From assembly GCF_000215745.1 (NCBI RefSeq), contig NC_015663.1, forward strand, positions 2,790,001 through 2,854,000: a stretch of 64,000 bases of DNA, in the 5' to 3' direction. This stretch comes from Klebsiella aerogenes KCTC 2190. GTDB taxonomy: Bacteria > Pseudomonadota > Gammaproteobacteria > Enterobacterales > Enterobacteriaceae. The notes under the pieces were generated by a model. The model saw only the letters and a list, made by a program, of their open reading frames with translations, ran no database searches and had not been told where the DNA came from. Shown piece after piece: positions 21,848-30,835 of the stretch (position 1 is the first letter of the stretch; each line of letters begins with the position of its first letter). The position numbers and the translations under genes were made by a program.

Positions 21848-23233
21848 ATGTTAAAAATTTTTAATACACTGACGCGCCAAAAAGAAGAATTTAAACCTAT
21901 TCATGCCGGGGAAGTTGGCATGTACGTGTGTGGAATTACCGTTTACGATCTCTGTCATATCGGCCATGGCCGCACCTTCGTCTCCTTCGACGTTGTCGCT
22001 CGCTATCTGCGCTTCCTTGGTTACAAGCTGAAGTACGTGCGCAACATTACCGATATCGACGATAAAATCATTAAGCGCGCTAATGAAAATGGCGAAAGCT
22101 TTGTCGCGCTGGTCGATCGCATGATCGCCGAAATGCATACAGATTTTGACGCTCTGAACATTCTGCGCCCGGACAACGAGCCGCGCGCCACCCACCATAT
22201 CGCTGAAATTATCGAAATCACCGAGCAGCTGATCGCCCGCGGTCACGCTTATGTGGCGGATAACGGCGACGTGATGTTCGACGTGCCGACCGACCCTAAC
22301 TACGGTCTGCTATCGCGCCAGGATCTCGACCAGCTGCAGGCGGGCGCTCGTGTCGACGTGGTTGACGTCAAGCGTAACCCAATGGACTTCGTCCTGTGGA
22401 AGATGTCAAAAGAGGGCGAGCCGAGCTGGCCGTCACCGTGGGGTGAAGGGCGTCCAGGCTGGCACATTGAATGCTCGGCGATGAACTGCAAACAGCTGGG
22501 TAATCACTTTGATATTCACGGCGGCGGTTCGGATCTGATGTTCCCGCATCACGAAAACGAAATCGCGCAATCGACCTGCGCCCACGACGGCGAATACGTC
22601 AACTACTGGATGCACTCCGGAATGGTGATGGTCGATCGCGAGAAAATGTCGAAATCGCTGGGTAACTTCTTTACCGTCCGCGACGTGCTGAAGTACTACG
22701 ATGCCGAAACCATCCGCTACTTCCTGATGTCCGGCCACTATCGCAGCCAGCTGAACTACAGCGAAGAGAACCTCAAGCAGGCGCGTTCGGCGCTGGAGCG
22801 TCTGTACACCGCGCTGCGCGGGACCGACAAATCCGCGCAGCCTGCCGGCGGCGAAGCCTTCGAAGCGCGCTTTATTGAAGCGATGGATGACGACTTCAAT
22901 ACCCCGGAAGCCTACTCGGTGCTGTTCGATATGGCGCGTGAAGTGAACCGCCTGAAAACGGAAGACGCGGCGGCCGCGAACGCGCTGGCGGCCCATATGC
23001 GTAAGCTCTCTTCGGTGCTGGGGCTGCTTGAGCAGGAGCCGGACGCTTTCCTGCAGAGCGGCGCGCAGGCCGATGATGGCGAAGTGGCGGAAATCGAAAG
23101 GCTTATTCAACAGCGTCTGGATGCGCGTAAAGCGAAAGACTGGGCGGCGGCGGATGCGGCGCGCGATCGTCTTAACGAGATGGGTATTGTGTTAGAAGAC
23201 GGCCCGCAGGGTACCACCTGGCGCCGTAAGTAA
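21848..23233 (+). CDS. cysS: Cysteinyl-tRNA synthetase
   Basis: 461 residues, class I synthetase. The HIGH motif is [12 protein letters not shown] and the KMSKS loop [11 protein letters not shown] near residue 266. Zinc ligands lie in [20 protein letters not shown] and PHHENE, which give cysteine selectivity. The C-terminal helical domain ends in [10 protein letters not shown]. Monomeric cytoplasmic enzyme charging tRNA(Cys). Followed at once by a strong terminator. Confidence 0.98.
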   Translation: MLKIFNTLTRQKEEFKPIHAGEVGMYVCGITVYDLCHIGHGRTFVSFDVVARYLRFLGYKLKYVRNITDIDDKIIKRANENGESFVALVDRMIAEMHTDFDALNILRPDNEPRATHHIAEIIEITEQLIARGHAYVADNGDVMFDVPTDPNYGLLSRQDLDQLQAGARVDVVDVKRNPMDFVLWKMSKEGEPSWPSPWGEGRPGWHIECSAMNCKQLGNHFDIHGGGSDLMFPHHENEIAQSTCAHDGEYVNYWMHSGMVMVDREKMSKSLGNFFTVRDVLKYYDAETIRYFLMSGHYRSQLNYSEENLKQARSALERLYTALRGTDKSAQPAGGEAFEARFIEAMDDDFNTPEAYSVLFDMAREVNRLKTEDAAAANALAAHMRKLSSVLGLLEQEPDAFLQSGAQADDGEVAEIERLIQQRLDARKAKDWAAADAARDRLNEMGIVLEDGPQGTTWRRK

Positions 23234-23239
23234 ACCATA

Positions 23240-23269
23240 AAAAAACGCCCGGTTAGCCGGGCGTTTTTG
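23240..23269. terminator. Bidirectional terminator between cysS and ybcJ
   Basis: AAAAACGCCCGG-TTAG-CCGGGCGTTTTT has A and T runs on both sides, so it can stop cysS from the left and ybcJ from the right. It ends two bases before the ybcJ stop. Confidence 0.92.
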
Positions 23270-23270
23270 T

Positions 23271-23486
23271 TCATGCGATCACAGTAATGCTTTGACCGTC
23301 AAAGGTCACCGTTTGCCCGGCGACGATTTTACAGCGTTTGCGGGTTTCCACCGCGCCGTCGACTTTCACCAGCCCTTCGGCGATGAAGATTTTGGCCTGC
23401 GCGCCGCTCTCGCTCCAGCCTTCCAGCTTCAGCAGGTCACATAGTTCAACATGCGGGTGTTTGTTGCCCAGAGAAAAATTCGCCAT
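23271..23486 (-). CDS. ybcJ: S4-like RNA-binding protein YbcJ
   Basis: 71 residues. The S4-type RNA-binding fold is seen as ELCDLLKLEGWSESGAQAK ... GLVKVDGAVETRKRCKI. E. coli YbcJ has this fold and probably binds structured RNA; the target is not known. One base separates it from the folD stop, making a folD-ybcJ operon. Confidence 0.93.
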   Translation of the reverse strand: MANFSLGNKHPHVELCDLLKLEGWSESGAQAKIFIAEGLVKVDGAVETRKRCKIVAGQTVTFDGQSITVIA

Positions 23487-23487
23487 C

Positions 23488-24354
23488 TTAGGCCTCCTGA
23501 ATGTCGTGATACTCTTCGCACGCCTGCAGCGTATTCTGAATTAGCGTGGCTACGGTCATTGGGCCGACGCCGCCTGGGACTGGCGTAATGTAGGACGCGC
23601 GTTCCGCCGCGTCTTCAAACACCACGTCGCCAACCACTTTGCCGCTTTCCAGACGGTTAATGCCGACGTCCACCACGATGGCGCCTTCTTTAATCCACTC
23701 GCCCGGGATAAAGCCCGGTTTACCGACTGCGACAATCAGCAGATCGGCATTTTCAACGTGGTGGCGCAGGTTTTTGGTGAAACGGTGGGTGACGGTGGTG
23801 GTACAGCCCGCCAGCAGCAGCTCCATGCTCATCGGACGACCGACGATGTTAGAAGCGCCAATCACCACCGCGTTGAGGCCATAGGTATCGATATTGTAGC
23901 GCTCAAGCAGGGTAACGATACCGCGCGGCGTACATGGACGCAGACGCGGCGCGCGTTGACACAGACGACCAACGTTATACGGATGGAAGCCGTCGACGTC
24001 TTTGTCCGGCGCAATGCGCTCGAGGACTTTAACGTTGTCGATACCGGCAGGCAGCGGCAGCTGTACCAGGATGCCGTCGATAGTATTATCGGCATTCAGC
24101 GTGTCGATAAGTTCCAGCAGCTCGGCTTCGCTGGTGGTTTCCGGGAGATCGTAAGAGCGGGAGACGAAACCCACCTCTTCACATGCCTTGCGTTTGCTGC
24201 CGACATAAATCTGCGACGCAGGGTTGCTGCCGACCAGCACAACGGCGAGCCCGGGGGCGCGTTTTCCGGCCGCTACGCGCGCCTTCACTTTTTCCGCGAC
24301 CTCAGAGCGCACCTGCTGCGCAATCGTTTTACCGTCAATAATTTTTGCTGCCAT
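23488..24354 (-). CDS. folD: Methylenetetrahydrofolate dehydrogenase / cyclohydrolase
   Basis: 288 residues from [14 protein letters not shown] (24354), the E. coli length. The catalytic YxxxK is in [13 protein letters not shown] near residue 52, with [10 protein letters not shown] and the NADP site [11 protein letters not shown], and [14 protein letters not shown] near the C-terminus. The enzyme interconverts 5,10-methylene-, methenyl- and 10-formyl-tetrahydrofolate. Lies just before argU, as in E. coli. Confidence 0.97.
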   Translation of the reverse strand: MAAKIIDGKTIAQQVRSEVAEKVKARVAAGKRAPGLAVVLVGSNPASQIYVGSKRKACEEVGFVSRSYDLPETTSEAELLELIDTLNADNTIDGILVQLPLPAGIDNVKVLERIAPDKDVDGFHPYNVGRLCQRAPRLRPCTPRGIVTLLERYNIDTYGLNAVVIGASNIVGRPMSMELLLAGCTTTVTHRFTKNLRHHVENADLLIVAVGKPGFIPGEWIKEGAIVVDVGINRLESGKVVGDVVFEDAAERASYITPVPGGVGPMTVATLIQNTLQACEEYHDIQEA

Positions 24355-24606
24355 CAGAGAGAGGATTCCATCTGTCACTTTACGAAAGGGGGATGTGGAT
24401 ATTTTGTCAGAAGCCAGCCTCGCTGTCAGTTATCGTTTGCGTTTTTATCGGTTTTCCGCCGCGAGAAGGGCGAAACAGGCTATTTATCTGCGCCGTGGCG
24501 GCGTAGAGGGCCAGTCGCGAACGGAAAGGGCGAACAATCCTTAACCAGACATCGCGTTAATAATCGACAAGCTCGCTATGCTGCTGTCTTTTCCGGGCAA
24601 AATGCA

Positions 24607-24634
24607 TTGACTCACCGGAGGTTGACCGTATAAT
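24607..24634 (+). promoter_or_regulatory. argU promoter
   Basis: TTGACT (24607-24612) and a perfect TATAAT (24629-24634) with a 16-base spacer precede the tRNA by 39 bases. The following ...CACGCG is a GC-rich discriminator typical of stringently controlled stable RNA promoters. Confidence 0.8.
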
Positions 24635-24673
24635 TTCACGCGATTGCACCTCCCGAAGCTCCTGCTTCTCAGT

Positions 24674-24750
24674 GCGCCCTTAGCTCAGCTGGATAGAGCA
24701 ACGGCCTTCTAAGCCGTAGGTCACAGGTTCGAATCCTGTAGGGCGTGCCA
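24674..24750 (+). tRNA. argU: tRNA-Arg (anticodon TCT)
   Basis: 77 bases from GCGCCCT to an encoded CCA. The acceptor stem pairs GCGCCCT with AGGGCGT, the anticodon loop is CTTCTAA giving TCT (reads AGA, a rare Arg codon), and the T arm is ACAGGTTCGAATCCTGT. It follows folD as in E. coli. The 3' end of argU is a known integration site (the DLP12 prophage in E. coli), and an eroded integrase starts eight bases downstream here. Confidence 0.97.
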
Positions 24751-24757
24751 TTTAAAA

Positions 24758-25073
24758 TCAACCACTTATCAATTCCCTCCCAATCGCTGATTTTTCTTTG
24801 TGGGTCATATTTGGGACAGCTTCCTCAAAAATCGAGTCAATTTGCCGTGCTGGTTCCGCTGAATGGTAAGGCGTCGGTGCGCATATCGGCGGACCATTTC
24901 GATACTTTCCCATCCACCCATTACCTGAAGCATAGAAAGCGGAACGCCAGACTGAATTAACCAGATCACCTACGTCTGCCTCAGGGCACGAAAGCAAAAG
25001 ACTTCAATACTGGCTCGTTTACATGCTGAGTACCATGTCGGGTTGTCATCACATCGCATTTTCTTACTGCAGG
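24758..25073 (-). pseudogene. Fossil of a phage/island tyrosine integrase
   Basis: Reading the minus strand across a stop and frameshifts gives WYSACKRASIEVF / [31 protein letters not shown], then in a shifted frame [12 protein letters not shown], then [19 protein letters not shown]. These follow the order of a lambdoid/P22-type integrase C-terminus ([53 protein letters not shown]). The HxLRH box is degraded and the catalytic Tyr is in the wrong frame, so it is dead. It points at argU, as an integrase next to its own attachment site should. Confidence 0.85.
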
Positions 25074-25315
25074 AGTTAATGAGCTATCTGATTGTGCAGA
25101 GCCTTACATACAGTAGCATTAACTGCTACGCCTAAGCGCCATTTGATTTGTTGTCTTCAGGGGGAGATGACCCACGTAATACGACGCTATATGCCGATTT
25201 GCTGCCATTCAACTTTGATGATGTTCCGCCCAACCGGTTACCAACATAAACTTAAAATCTGTGCGTTATATGCACGGGCGTTGTGTTTTTCGTATATTTG
25301 GTTTTCGGCCGTTAA

Positions 25316-25839
25316 TTATTTATAGGCTGCTGAACTAATGAATTGCCCATAGCGCTCACACCATATTAGTACAGGGGGATATTCATTAATGTTAATTCAG
25401 TTGGTATAGCCTTCTTAAAGTTGCCGAAGTTTTTAAGGTCGCCAATATATAATGACTCATTTTTTATTTTTAAAAATGATGCTTGGTTGTTGGCCTGTTT
25501 TTTGTTAGATAAAATTTATAATCAGGGCCCGGAGTAACAGTACCTTCAAAGGCAATCTCATTGTTACTGATATATAATTTTCCATCAGCCCAGTAAACAG
25601 CGTTACTACCTTTCTTATTTTTATCAAATGTACCAGAGTAACGTGGCAAGTTTTAACCATCTGAACATGTTTTTCTGTAGCTATTGTGTCATTTAATTGC
25701 TTTAGTATATATTCATTTCTACTTTAACAGATGTGACTAATCTGTTTTTCATGTGCTCCATCAGAATCATAGTTTATAGTTGCTGAAAAATAACCAAAAT
25801 AAGCGACATAAGAACGAGCAAGAGCGAAATTTTGTTCAT
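25316..25839 (-). pseudogene. Broken DM13-domain secreted protein
   Basis: From ATG 25839 the minus strand starts with a signal-peptide-like MNKISLLLVLMSLILVIF and soon meets a stop. Further on it reads LPRYSGTFDKNKKGSNAVYW, ADGKLYISNNEIAFEGTV and TPGPDYKFYLTK, then after a one-base slip ASFLKIKNESLYIGDLKN, FGNFKKAIPTELTLMN and IWCERYGQFISSAAYK-stop. The GPD-YLT block, the GDLKNFGNF block and the terminal WCE-FG-FI-A-Y pattern are those of the DM13 domain, a secreted fold proposed to be redox-linked. At least one stop and two frameshifts make it a pseudogene. It lies 44 bases after the cupin fossil on the same strand. Confidence 0.75.
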
Positions 25840-25883
25840 GCTTTATTCCTCATAATGTTTGCTCAGTGCTGAGGTAGTGATTT

Positions 25884-26362
25884 CTAGTTAGTACTTTTGA
25901 CAGGGAATGAGTCCTTTTTAACCAAGTCGACGACATACATAATGGAGTAATGATTTTATTCGTTTATAGCCCAGTGAGTTTTACCATGTCCGGACTGATA
26001 AATTTCACCCTCCTTCATTTTATATCCGACCTTATAGTCTGTTTCATAAATAGTTAGCTCTCCATATTTCATCATGACGGTTTCGGGCCTGTCATTATGT
26101 GAATGGAGAGGGATAATTGTAGCAGGTGTAATAGCAATTGAACGGGCTCGGAAACGCCAAGCCTAGGCTCTGATAGTTTCGTTATCCAGAGGCAATTCGG
26201 ATTCGGTATAAACCTTTACACTGCCTTTCTGCTTTGGAGGCGCTTTATTCATGGTCGGCCGCTCTCATCCGCTGGGCATCCTCCATTGGATGCATAAGCA
26301 CTCTGAAAACCCAGAGTTGTCAGGGCAATGAAAAACAGTGGTTTTGTTGCTTTCTGTATTAT
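25884..26362 (-). pseudogene. Broken secreted cupin-domain protein
   Basis: A signal peptide (KPLFFIALTTLGFQSAYAS) runs into a frameshift, then reads VKVYTESELPLDNETIRA-stop-AWRFRARSIAITPATIIP, LHSHNDRPETVMMKYGELTI and KEGEIYQSGHGKTHWAINE-stop, continuing in frame as MYVVDLVKKDSFPVKSTN. The HSH-x3-RPE and GE...GHGKTHW blocks are the two metal-binding cupin motifs. There are two in-frame stops and one frameshift. The likely start codon now reads ATA. With the DM13 gene just downstream it once formed a two-gene operon encoding exported proteins. Confidence 0.75.
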
Positions 26363-27048
26363 ATAAACTCCTTGTTGAATGGACAGGGAAGCTAACTGTA
26401 TCTACAACACGTTTAATGACGGTAATGATCTCAGTTGTAATTTGGCTAAAACTAATCGGCAGTAAGATGAGGTATGATGAAAGTACCAATTAACAAATAA
26501 AAATAATATTATTACCATCATCTGATTTTAGTCTGCGAAGTTCATTAATTACATTTTATATATAAAACTCAAAGGGTACGAATATGCCTTTAATATTATA
26601 GGTGTCAGCGACATCAGGGAGTCTAAGAGTAAAAGAAACATTGTTCGTATAATTATCATATTTTGATACCCTTTCAAAAATCATCATCTTAAATGGATAT
26701 TTGCATATCCACCCCCCCATTATTTATCCAGTTTCGTCATTTTAAGTAAAATTAAATATATTTAAAAATAAATCTTATTGGGCGTGATGAGTATCAAAAT
26801 GTGTTGTTTTTTTACGGAGTTGAAGTTAGGTATCATCAGCGAGCAAGAGAAAGACAGGCTGAAAGAATGAATCGTTAACTTAAAGTTGTCCTGTAGGTGG
26901 ATACATCTTTTTCCCCGAGAGTCATACGTATGATAGGTTAGAGTAATAAATAGCGATGGTAGGATGGTGAATTACCTCGCCTTCCCACCATTAAATTATT
27001 AATATCTGATGTATTGAAAGGGTAAATTAATCGCGCATGGTCCTAAGG
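26363..27048. other. AT-rich stretch without a recognisable gene
   Basis: About 690 bases of low GC content with no convincing frame on either strand. A short plus-strand frame near 26813-26868 (TELKLGIISEQEKDRLKE, then stop) looks protein-like and could be a scrap of a phage or transposon gene, but I cannot name it. Confidence 0.5.
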
Positions 27049-28038
27049 TTAACTTCCAATATAGGCATTGGATTTCTTTATCATAACTTCTGCGACTTTA
27101 TTTGTTACGTATGATAAAAAAATCAAAATGCTAAATGAAATGGTTACATGAGATATTAACCCATCAGTTTTAATTAGTTTTGTTAGTTGCGTGTTTATAA
27201 AGCTGAATTGTAGTATGTAAAATTCATAACTGATTAGACTAAAAAAACACATTGCTTTTAAAATAAATGACGGTGTAAATTTACATATTCTGCGAAAGAA
27301 CGAGAGCATTACAAGTGGGTATACAGGTGTAAGCAAAGGAATAATCCATGTAATATTTTTTACAATGGATATATAACTTGCGATTGTTATCATTAGTAGT
27401 AATGTTACTGTAATTGGTAAACTAATTTGTGTTGCTGAGTCAATTCTGTTCTTCACTGATAAATAAACTCCAAAAGAGAACCCTGTAATAACAGACCATG
27501 GTGATGAATCATTCTTTAAATACACTTTCATTAAAAAGCAAAATATAAAGATAATCACCAGGTGTAATAATCCGTTTCTATGATGAAATAGCTTTATTTG
27601 TATCGGGAGTGTTAAATACATTATCACTATTGTAGTTACAAACCATAAACCGTACCCTATGCCAGCATTATTGGGGACGGAAAATAAATCAAAGAAAAGG
27701 CTTAATCCGAGAGCATGAAATAAAACATGTACAGGGTCATACCCCCAAGGCGAGTTTACTCTGCTAAATGTAAATGTGATCACAAGGCATAACAACATTG
27801 GCAGATATATTCTCAATATTCTTTTGGTCATCATTGTATTAGTAATGATGTGGTTTTTAGGCGTAACCAGTATGGCACTAATAAAAGCTAACAACGACAT
27901 CGACGCCGTGGGTGAATATGAAAGTATTATGTTGGTGGGTACGGTACCTGGAATTTGATAGGCTAATATGTGGCCTAAATAAGCTATCAATATTGCAAAT
28001 GCTCTAGCTACATCCATATAAATTATTCTTTCTTTCAC
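27049..28038 (-). CDS. Acyltransferase-3 family integral membrane protein
   Basis: 329 residues from a GTG at 28038 preceded by AAGGT. About ten membrane helices; the opening YMDVARAFAILIAYLGHILA has the R...H arrangement of the acyltransferase-3 (OafA/WecH/NodX) family, where the His in helix 1 is catalytic. Such proteins put acetyl or succinyl groups on O-antigen, capsule or other sugars. It is much more AT-rich than the core genes, intact, and surrounded by fossils. The target sugar cannot be told from here. Confidence 0.75.
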   Translation of the reverse strand: MKERIIYMDVARAFAILIAYLGHILAYQIPGTVPTNIILSYSPTASMSLLAFISAILVTPKNHIITNTMMTKRILRIYLPMLLCLVITFTFSRVNSPWGYDPVHVLFHALGLSLFFDLFSVPNNAGIGYGLWFVTTIVIMYLTLPIQIKLFHHRNGLLHLVIIFIFCFLMKVYLKNDSSPWSVITGFSFGVYLSVKNRIDSATQISLPITVTLLLMITIASYISIVKNITWIIPLLTPVYPLVMLSFFRRICKFTPSFILKAMCFFSLISYEFYILQFSFINTQLTKLIKTDGLISHVTISFSILIFLSYVTNKVAEVMIKKSNAYIGS

Positions 28039-28068
28039 TAATTCATACCTTAATGTTTCAATTCAATA

Positions 28069-28164
28069 CTATTGTTGGTTCCCATGATAAGGCACAACTT
28101 CGCCATCTGCCACCAATAATTCAATATGTTCGTCGATAGTCTTATGCATGCTGTGAAGCGCGCC
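28069..28164 (-). pseudogene. C-terminal fragment of a HicB-like antitoxin
   Basis: The minus strand reads ALHSMHKTIDEHIELLVADG then EVVPYHGNQQ-stop. The pattern A...(T)I-EH-E-L--DGE-(I/V)P is the end of the HicB partial RNase H fold domain. The frame is closed by a stop just upstream, and no HicA toxin is visible. It ends 30 bases before the acyltransferase start on the same strand. Confidence 0.42.
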
Positions 28165-28687
28165 CTAAAACTTTCTGTTATGTGAGCGAAGAGGCCATCT
28201 GGGACATATGGCTACATCTTCAAATTTTTACAACATACAGATTGCAGTATCAGTAAATCATCCAGCAAGTAGGGATGGACCTTCGCCTACAGACTAAACT
28301 TTATTGTTTTTATTTAGAGTATTATAACGTTATTTTTCACTAATATTTTAAATGTGAACATTTTATTTACATTTTTCTAAAAAACATCAAAATTTTCGCT
28401 CTTTCTTACGCCCTCCTTCAAGAGCCATTCTATGTAATCAAAACCGATCCTTTGATTTCTTTTTGATATGTGATGAAGGTAACTAAAACACCGTTTTGTT
28501 TTCATTGAATCATCATTTCACATGATCAATGATAACGGCATGGTATCAGTGTGGTGCGCACAACCCTGAGACTCCTGACTTTTCTCATCTGTTCGTAATC
28601 CAATGAACAGTAAGAATTTTTTCAAACAATATTGAAAGAATAAGTCACATCCTTGCCGTTCAGGTGGGGTGGAGATGAGGATAAAAA
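28165..28687. other. Non-coding stretch upstream of kdgT
   Basis: About 520 bases, AT-rich on the left, with no supported gene. The right half should hold the kdgT promoter and its control sites, including the candidate KdgR site below. Confidence 0.5.
28485..28497 (+). promoter_or_regulatory. Candidate KdgR operator upstream of kdgT
   Basis: AAAACACCGTTTT is a near-symmetrical AAAC-N3-GTTT core with flanking ACT and GTTTTC, similar to sites of KdgR, the repressor of pectin and hexuronate genes. It lies 191 bases before kdgT, somewhat far, and was judged by eye only. Confidence 0.35.
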
Positions 28688-29686
28688 ATGAAGATCAAAG
28701 CAACCATTGAACGTATCCCTGGCGGCATGATGCTGGTTCCATTGCTGCTTGGCGCGGTGCTTAATACCCTGGCGCCGGATACCGGTAATTACTTTGGTTC
28801 ATTCACCAAAGGCATGATTGGCGGCACGGTACCGATCCTGGCGGTGTGGTTTTTCTGTATCGGCGCATCGATCGATTTGCGCGCCACCGGTACCGTATTA
28901 CGTAAATCCGGCACGTTAGTGATCACCAAAATTGCCGTCGCCTGGATCGTCGCTTTTATTGCCGCGATGGTCATTCCGGAAAACGGCGTCCAGACCGGTT
29001 TCTTTGCCGGACTGTCGGTGTTGGCAATTGTCTCGGCAATGGATATGACCAACGGTGGCCTGTACGCCAGCCTGATGAATCAGTACGGCAGTAAAGAAGA
29101 GTCCGGCGCGTTTGTATTGATGTCGCTGGAGTCCGGGCCGCTGATGACGATGGTTATCCTTGGCTCCGCCGGTCTGGCTTCCTTCGAGCCTCACCATTTT
29201 ATCGGCGCGGTGCTGCCATTCCTGGTGGGCTTTGCCTTAGGTAACCTCGACCACGACTTCCGCGCCTTCTTTAGCAAAGCCACCCCGGTGCTGATTCCGT
29301 TCTTTGGCTTTGCGCTAGGCAACACCATCAACCTGAGCGTGATTCTGGATACCGGACTGCTGGGGATTGTGCTTGGCGTGGCGGTCATCATCATTACCGG
29401 CATTCCGTTGATTATTGCTGACAGGGTTATCGGCGGCGGTAACGGGACAGCTGGCGTCGCGGCCTCTTCCGCAGCGGGCGCGGCGGTCGCGAACCCGGTG
29501 ATCATCGCGCAGATTAATCCGGCCTTTGAACCGGTGGCCGCTTCGGCGACGGCACTGGTCGCGGCAAGCGTCATCGTCACCGCGATTTTAGTGCCGATTA
29601 TTACCGCCCTGTACGCCAAACGTTTTGGCAATGCGCAGGTGGTGAAAGCGCCTGGCGCCAGCGTGGCACCATCGGCGAATCACTAA
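28688..29686 (+). CDS. kdgT: 2-keto-3-deoxygluconate permease
   Basis: 332 residues, about ten membrane helices, KdgT family. The N-terminal [20 protein letters not shown], the [20 protein letters not shown] loop and [18 protein letters not shown] are family hallmarks. It imports 2-keto-3-deoxygluconate with protons across the inner membrane. Followed by kduI 58 bases later, so the two likely form a pectin/hexuronate operon under KdgR. Confidence 0.95.
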   Translation: MKIKATIERIPGGMMLVPLLLGAVLNTLAPDTGNYFGSFTKGMIGGTVPILAVWFFCIGASIDLRATGTVLRKSGTLVITKIAVAWIVAFIAAMVIPENGVQTGFFAGLSVLAIVSAMDMTNGGLYASLMNQYGSKEESGAFVLMSLESGPLMTMVILGSAGLASFEPHHFIGAVLPFLVGFALGNLDHDFRAFFSKATPVLIPFFGFALGNTINLSVILDTGLLGIVLGVAVIIITGIPLIIADRVIGGGNGTAGVAASSAAGAAVANPVIIAQINPAFEPVAASATALVAASVIVTAILVPIITALYAKRFGNAQVVKAPGASVAPSANH

Positions 29687-29695
29687 TCTATTCTC

Positions 29696-29716
29696 GCCCT
29701 CCGCAGGAGGGCTTTG
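29696..29716 (+). terminator. Short hairpin between kdgT and kduI
   Basis: GCCCTCC-GC(A)-GGAGGGC followed by TTTG. Weak T run, so more likely an attenuator or RNA-stability hairpin within the operon than a full terminator. Confidence 0.5.
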
Positions 29717-29744
29717 TCATTCAAGAATCTGCCTGGAGGCTAAC

Positions 29745-30581
29745 GTGGACGTAAGACAAAGTATCCACAGCGCGCATGCGAAAACTCTGGATACCCAGGG
29801 GCTGCGTAATGAGTTTTTAGTTGAACGAGTGTTTGTGGCTGATGAATACACCATGGTGTACAGCCATATTGACCGCATTATTGTTGGCGGCGTTATGCCG
29901 GTGCAGCGCGGGGTGTCGGTGGGTGGCGAAGTCGGTAAACAGCTTGGGGTAAGCTATTTCCTCGAACGCCGTGAGTTAGGGGTGATTAATATCGGCGGCC
30001 CGGGTTGTATTACCGTTGATGGCCAATGCTATGAAATCGGCCACCGTGAGGCGCTGTACGTCGGTAAGGGGGCGAAAGAGGTGGTGTTTACCAGCGTCGA
30101 CCATGCAAAACCGGCGAAGTTTTACTACAACTGCGCCCCGGCGCATACCACTTATCCAACGAAGAAAGTCACCCCTGCCGATGTAGCGCCGGTGACGCTG
30201 GGTGACAACCTGACCAGCAACCGCCGCACCATCAATAAATATTTCGTGCCGGATGTACTGGAAACCTGTCAGCTCAGCATGGGCCTGACCGAACTGGCGC
30301 CGGGTAACCTGTGGAACACCATGCCTTGCCATACCCATGAGCGGCGGATGGAGGTCTATTTCTATTTCAACATGGATGAGGACGCCTGCGTGTTCCACAT
30401 GATGGGGCAGCCGCAGGAGACCCGTCATATTGTGATGCATAACGAGCAGGCGGTGATTTCGCCAAGCTGGTCGATTCACTCAGGGGTGGGTACCCGCGCT
30501 TATACCTTCATCTGGGGGATGGTTGGCGAGAACCAGGTCTTTGACGACATGGATCACGTTGCCGTGCGCGATATACGTTAA
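29745..30581 (+). CDS. kduI: 5-dehydro-4-deoxy-D-glucuronate isomerase
   Basis: 278 residues, exactly the E. coli KduI length, and almost identical at the start [21 protein letters not shown] cupin-type fold with the zinc ligands in [17 protein letters not shown] near residue 195 and a later His in SWSIHSGVG. It turns 5-keto-4-deoxyuronate, from pectin or glycosaminoglycan breakdown, into 2,5-diketo-3-deoxygluconate. No kduD follows in this window. Confidence 0.97.
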   Translation: MDVRQSIHSAHAKTLDTQGLRNEFLVERVFVADEYTMVYSHIDRIIVGGVMPVQRGVSVGGEVGKQLGVSYFLERRELGVINIGGPGCITVDGQCYEIGHREALYVGKGAKEVVFTSVDHAKPAKFYYNCAPAHTTYPTKKVTPADVAPVTLGDNLTSNRRTINKYFVPDVLETCQLSMGLTELAPGNLWNTMPCHTHERRMEVYFYFNMDEDACVFHMMGQPQETRHIVMHNEQAVISPSWSIHSGVGTRAYTFIWGMVGENQVFDDMDHVAVRDIR

Positions 30582-30835
30582 ACGCCCGCTCAAGCCCGGA
30601 TTGCCGGGGATGGAAATGCAGCGGAGTTCACACTATCAGTGTTTAGAGGCGGGGCGGAAGGGGGAACCCATCGCCCCGTCATTGTTGACGTCGCTTCACT
30701 TGCAGGCTTTATTAATGTGTCAGACGCATCAATAGATGCGCAAAATGCGCTTATTCCTGGCTACAACTTACCGCACTCTTACGGTTACCTAAATGTTAAT
30801 GAGAGTTAACCATTCAGTTAATCAGGGAGAGTGTG

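Noticed and set aside
25092..25325. A 77-residue plus-strand frame after the integrase fossil
   Set aside because: Cys/Thr/Tyr-rich with no ribosome site or domain, and it overlaps the DM13 fossil on the other strand.
26265..26489. A 74-residue minus-strand frame upstream of the cupin fossil
   Set aside because: It overlaps the decayed cupin signal peptide in another phase; the cupin reading explains the sequence better.
26813..26868. A short protein-like stretch (ELKLGIISEQEKDRLKE) as a tail-fibre assembly or transposase remnant
   Set aside because: Too short to assign; composition alone does not support any family.
28152..28170. GCGCGCCCTAAAA near the HicB fragment as a possible right attachment repeat of argU
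   Set aside because: Only about seven bases match the tRNA end, and in the opposite orientation; too short to call an att site.
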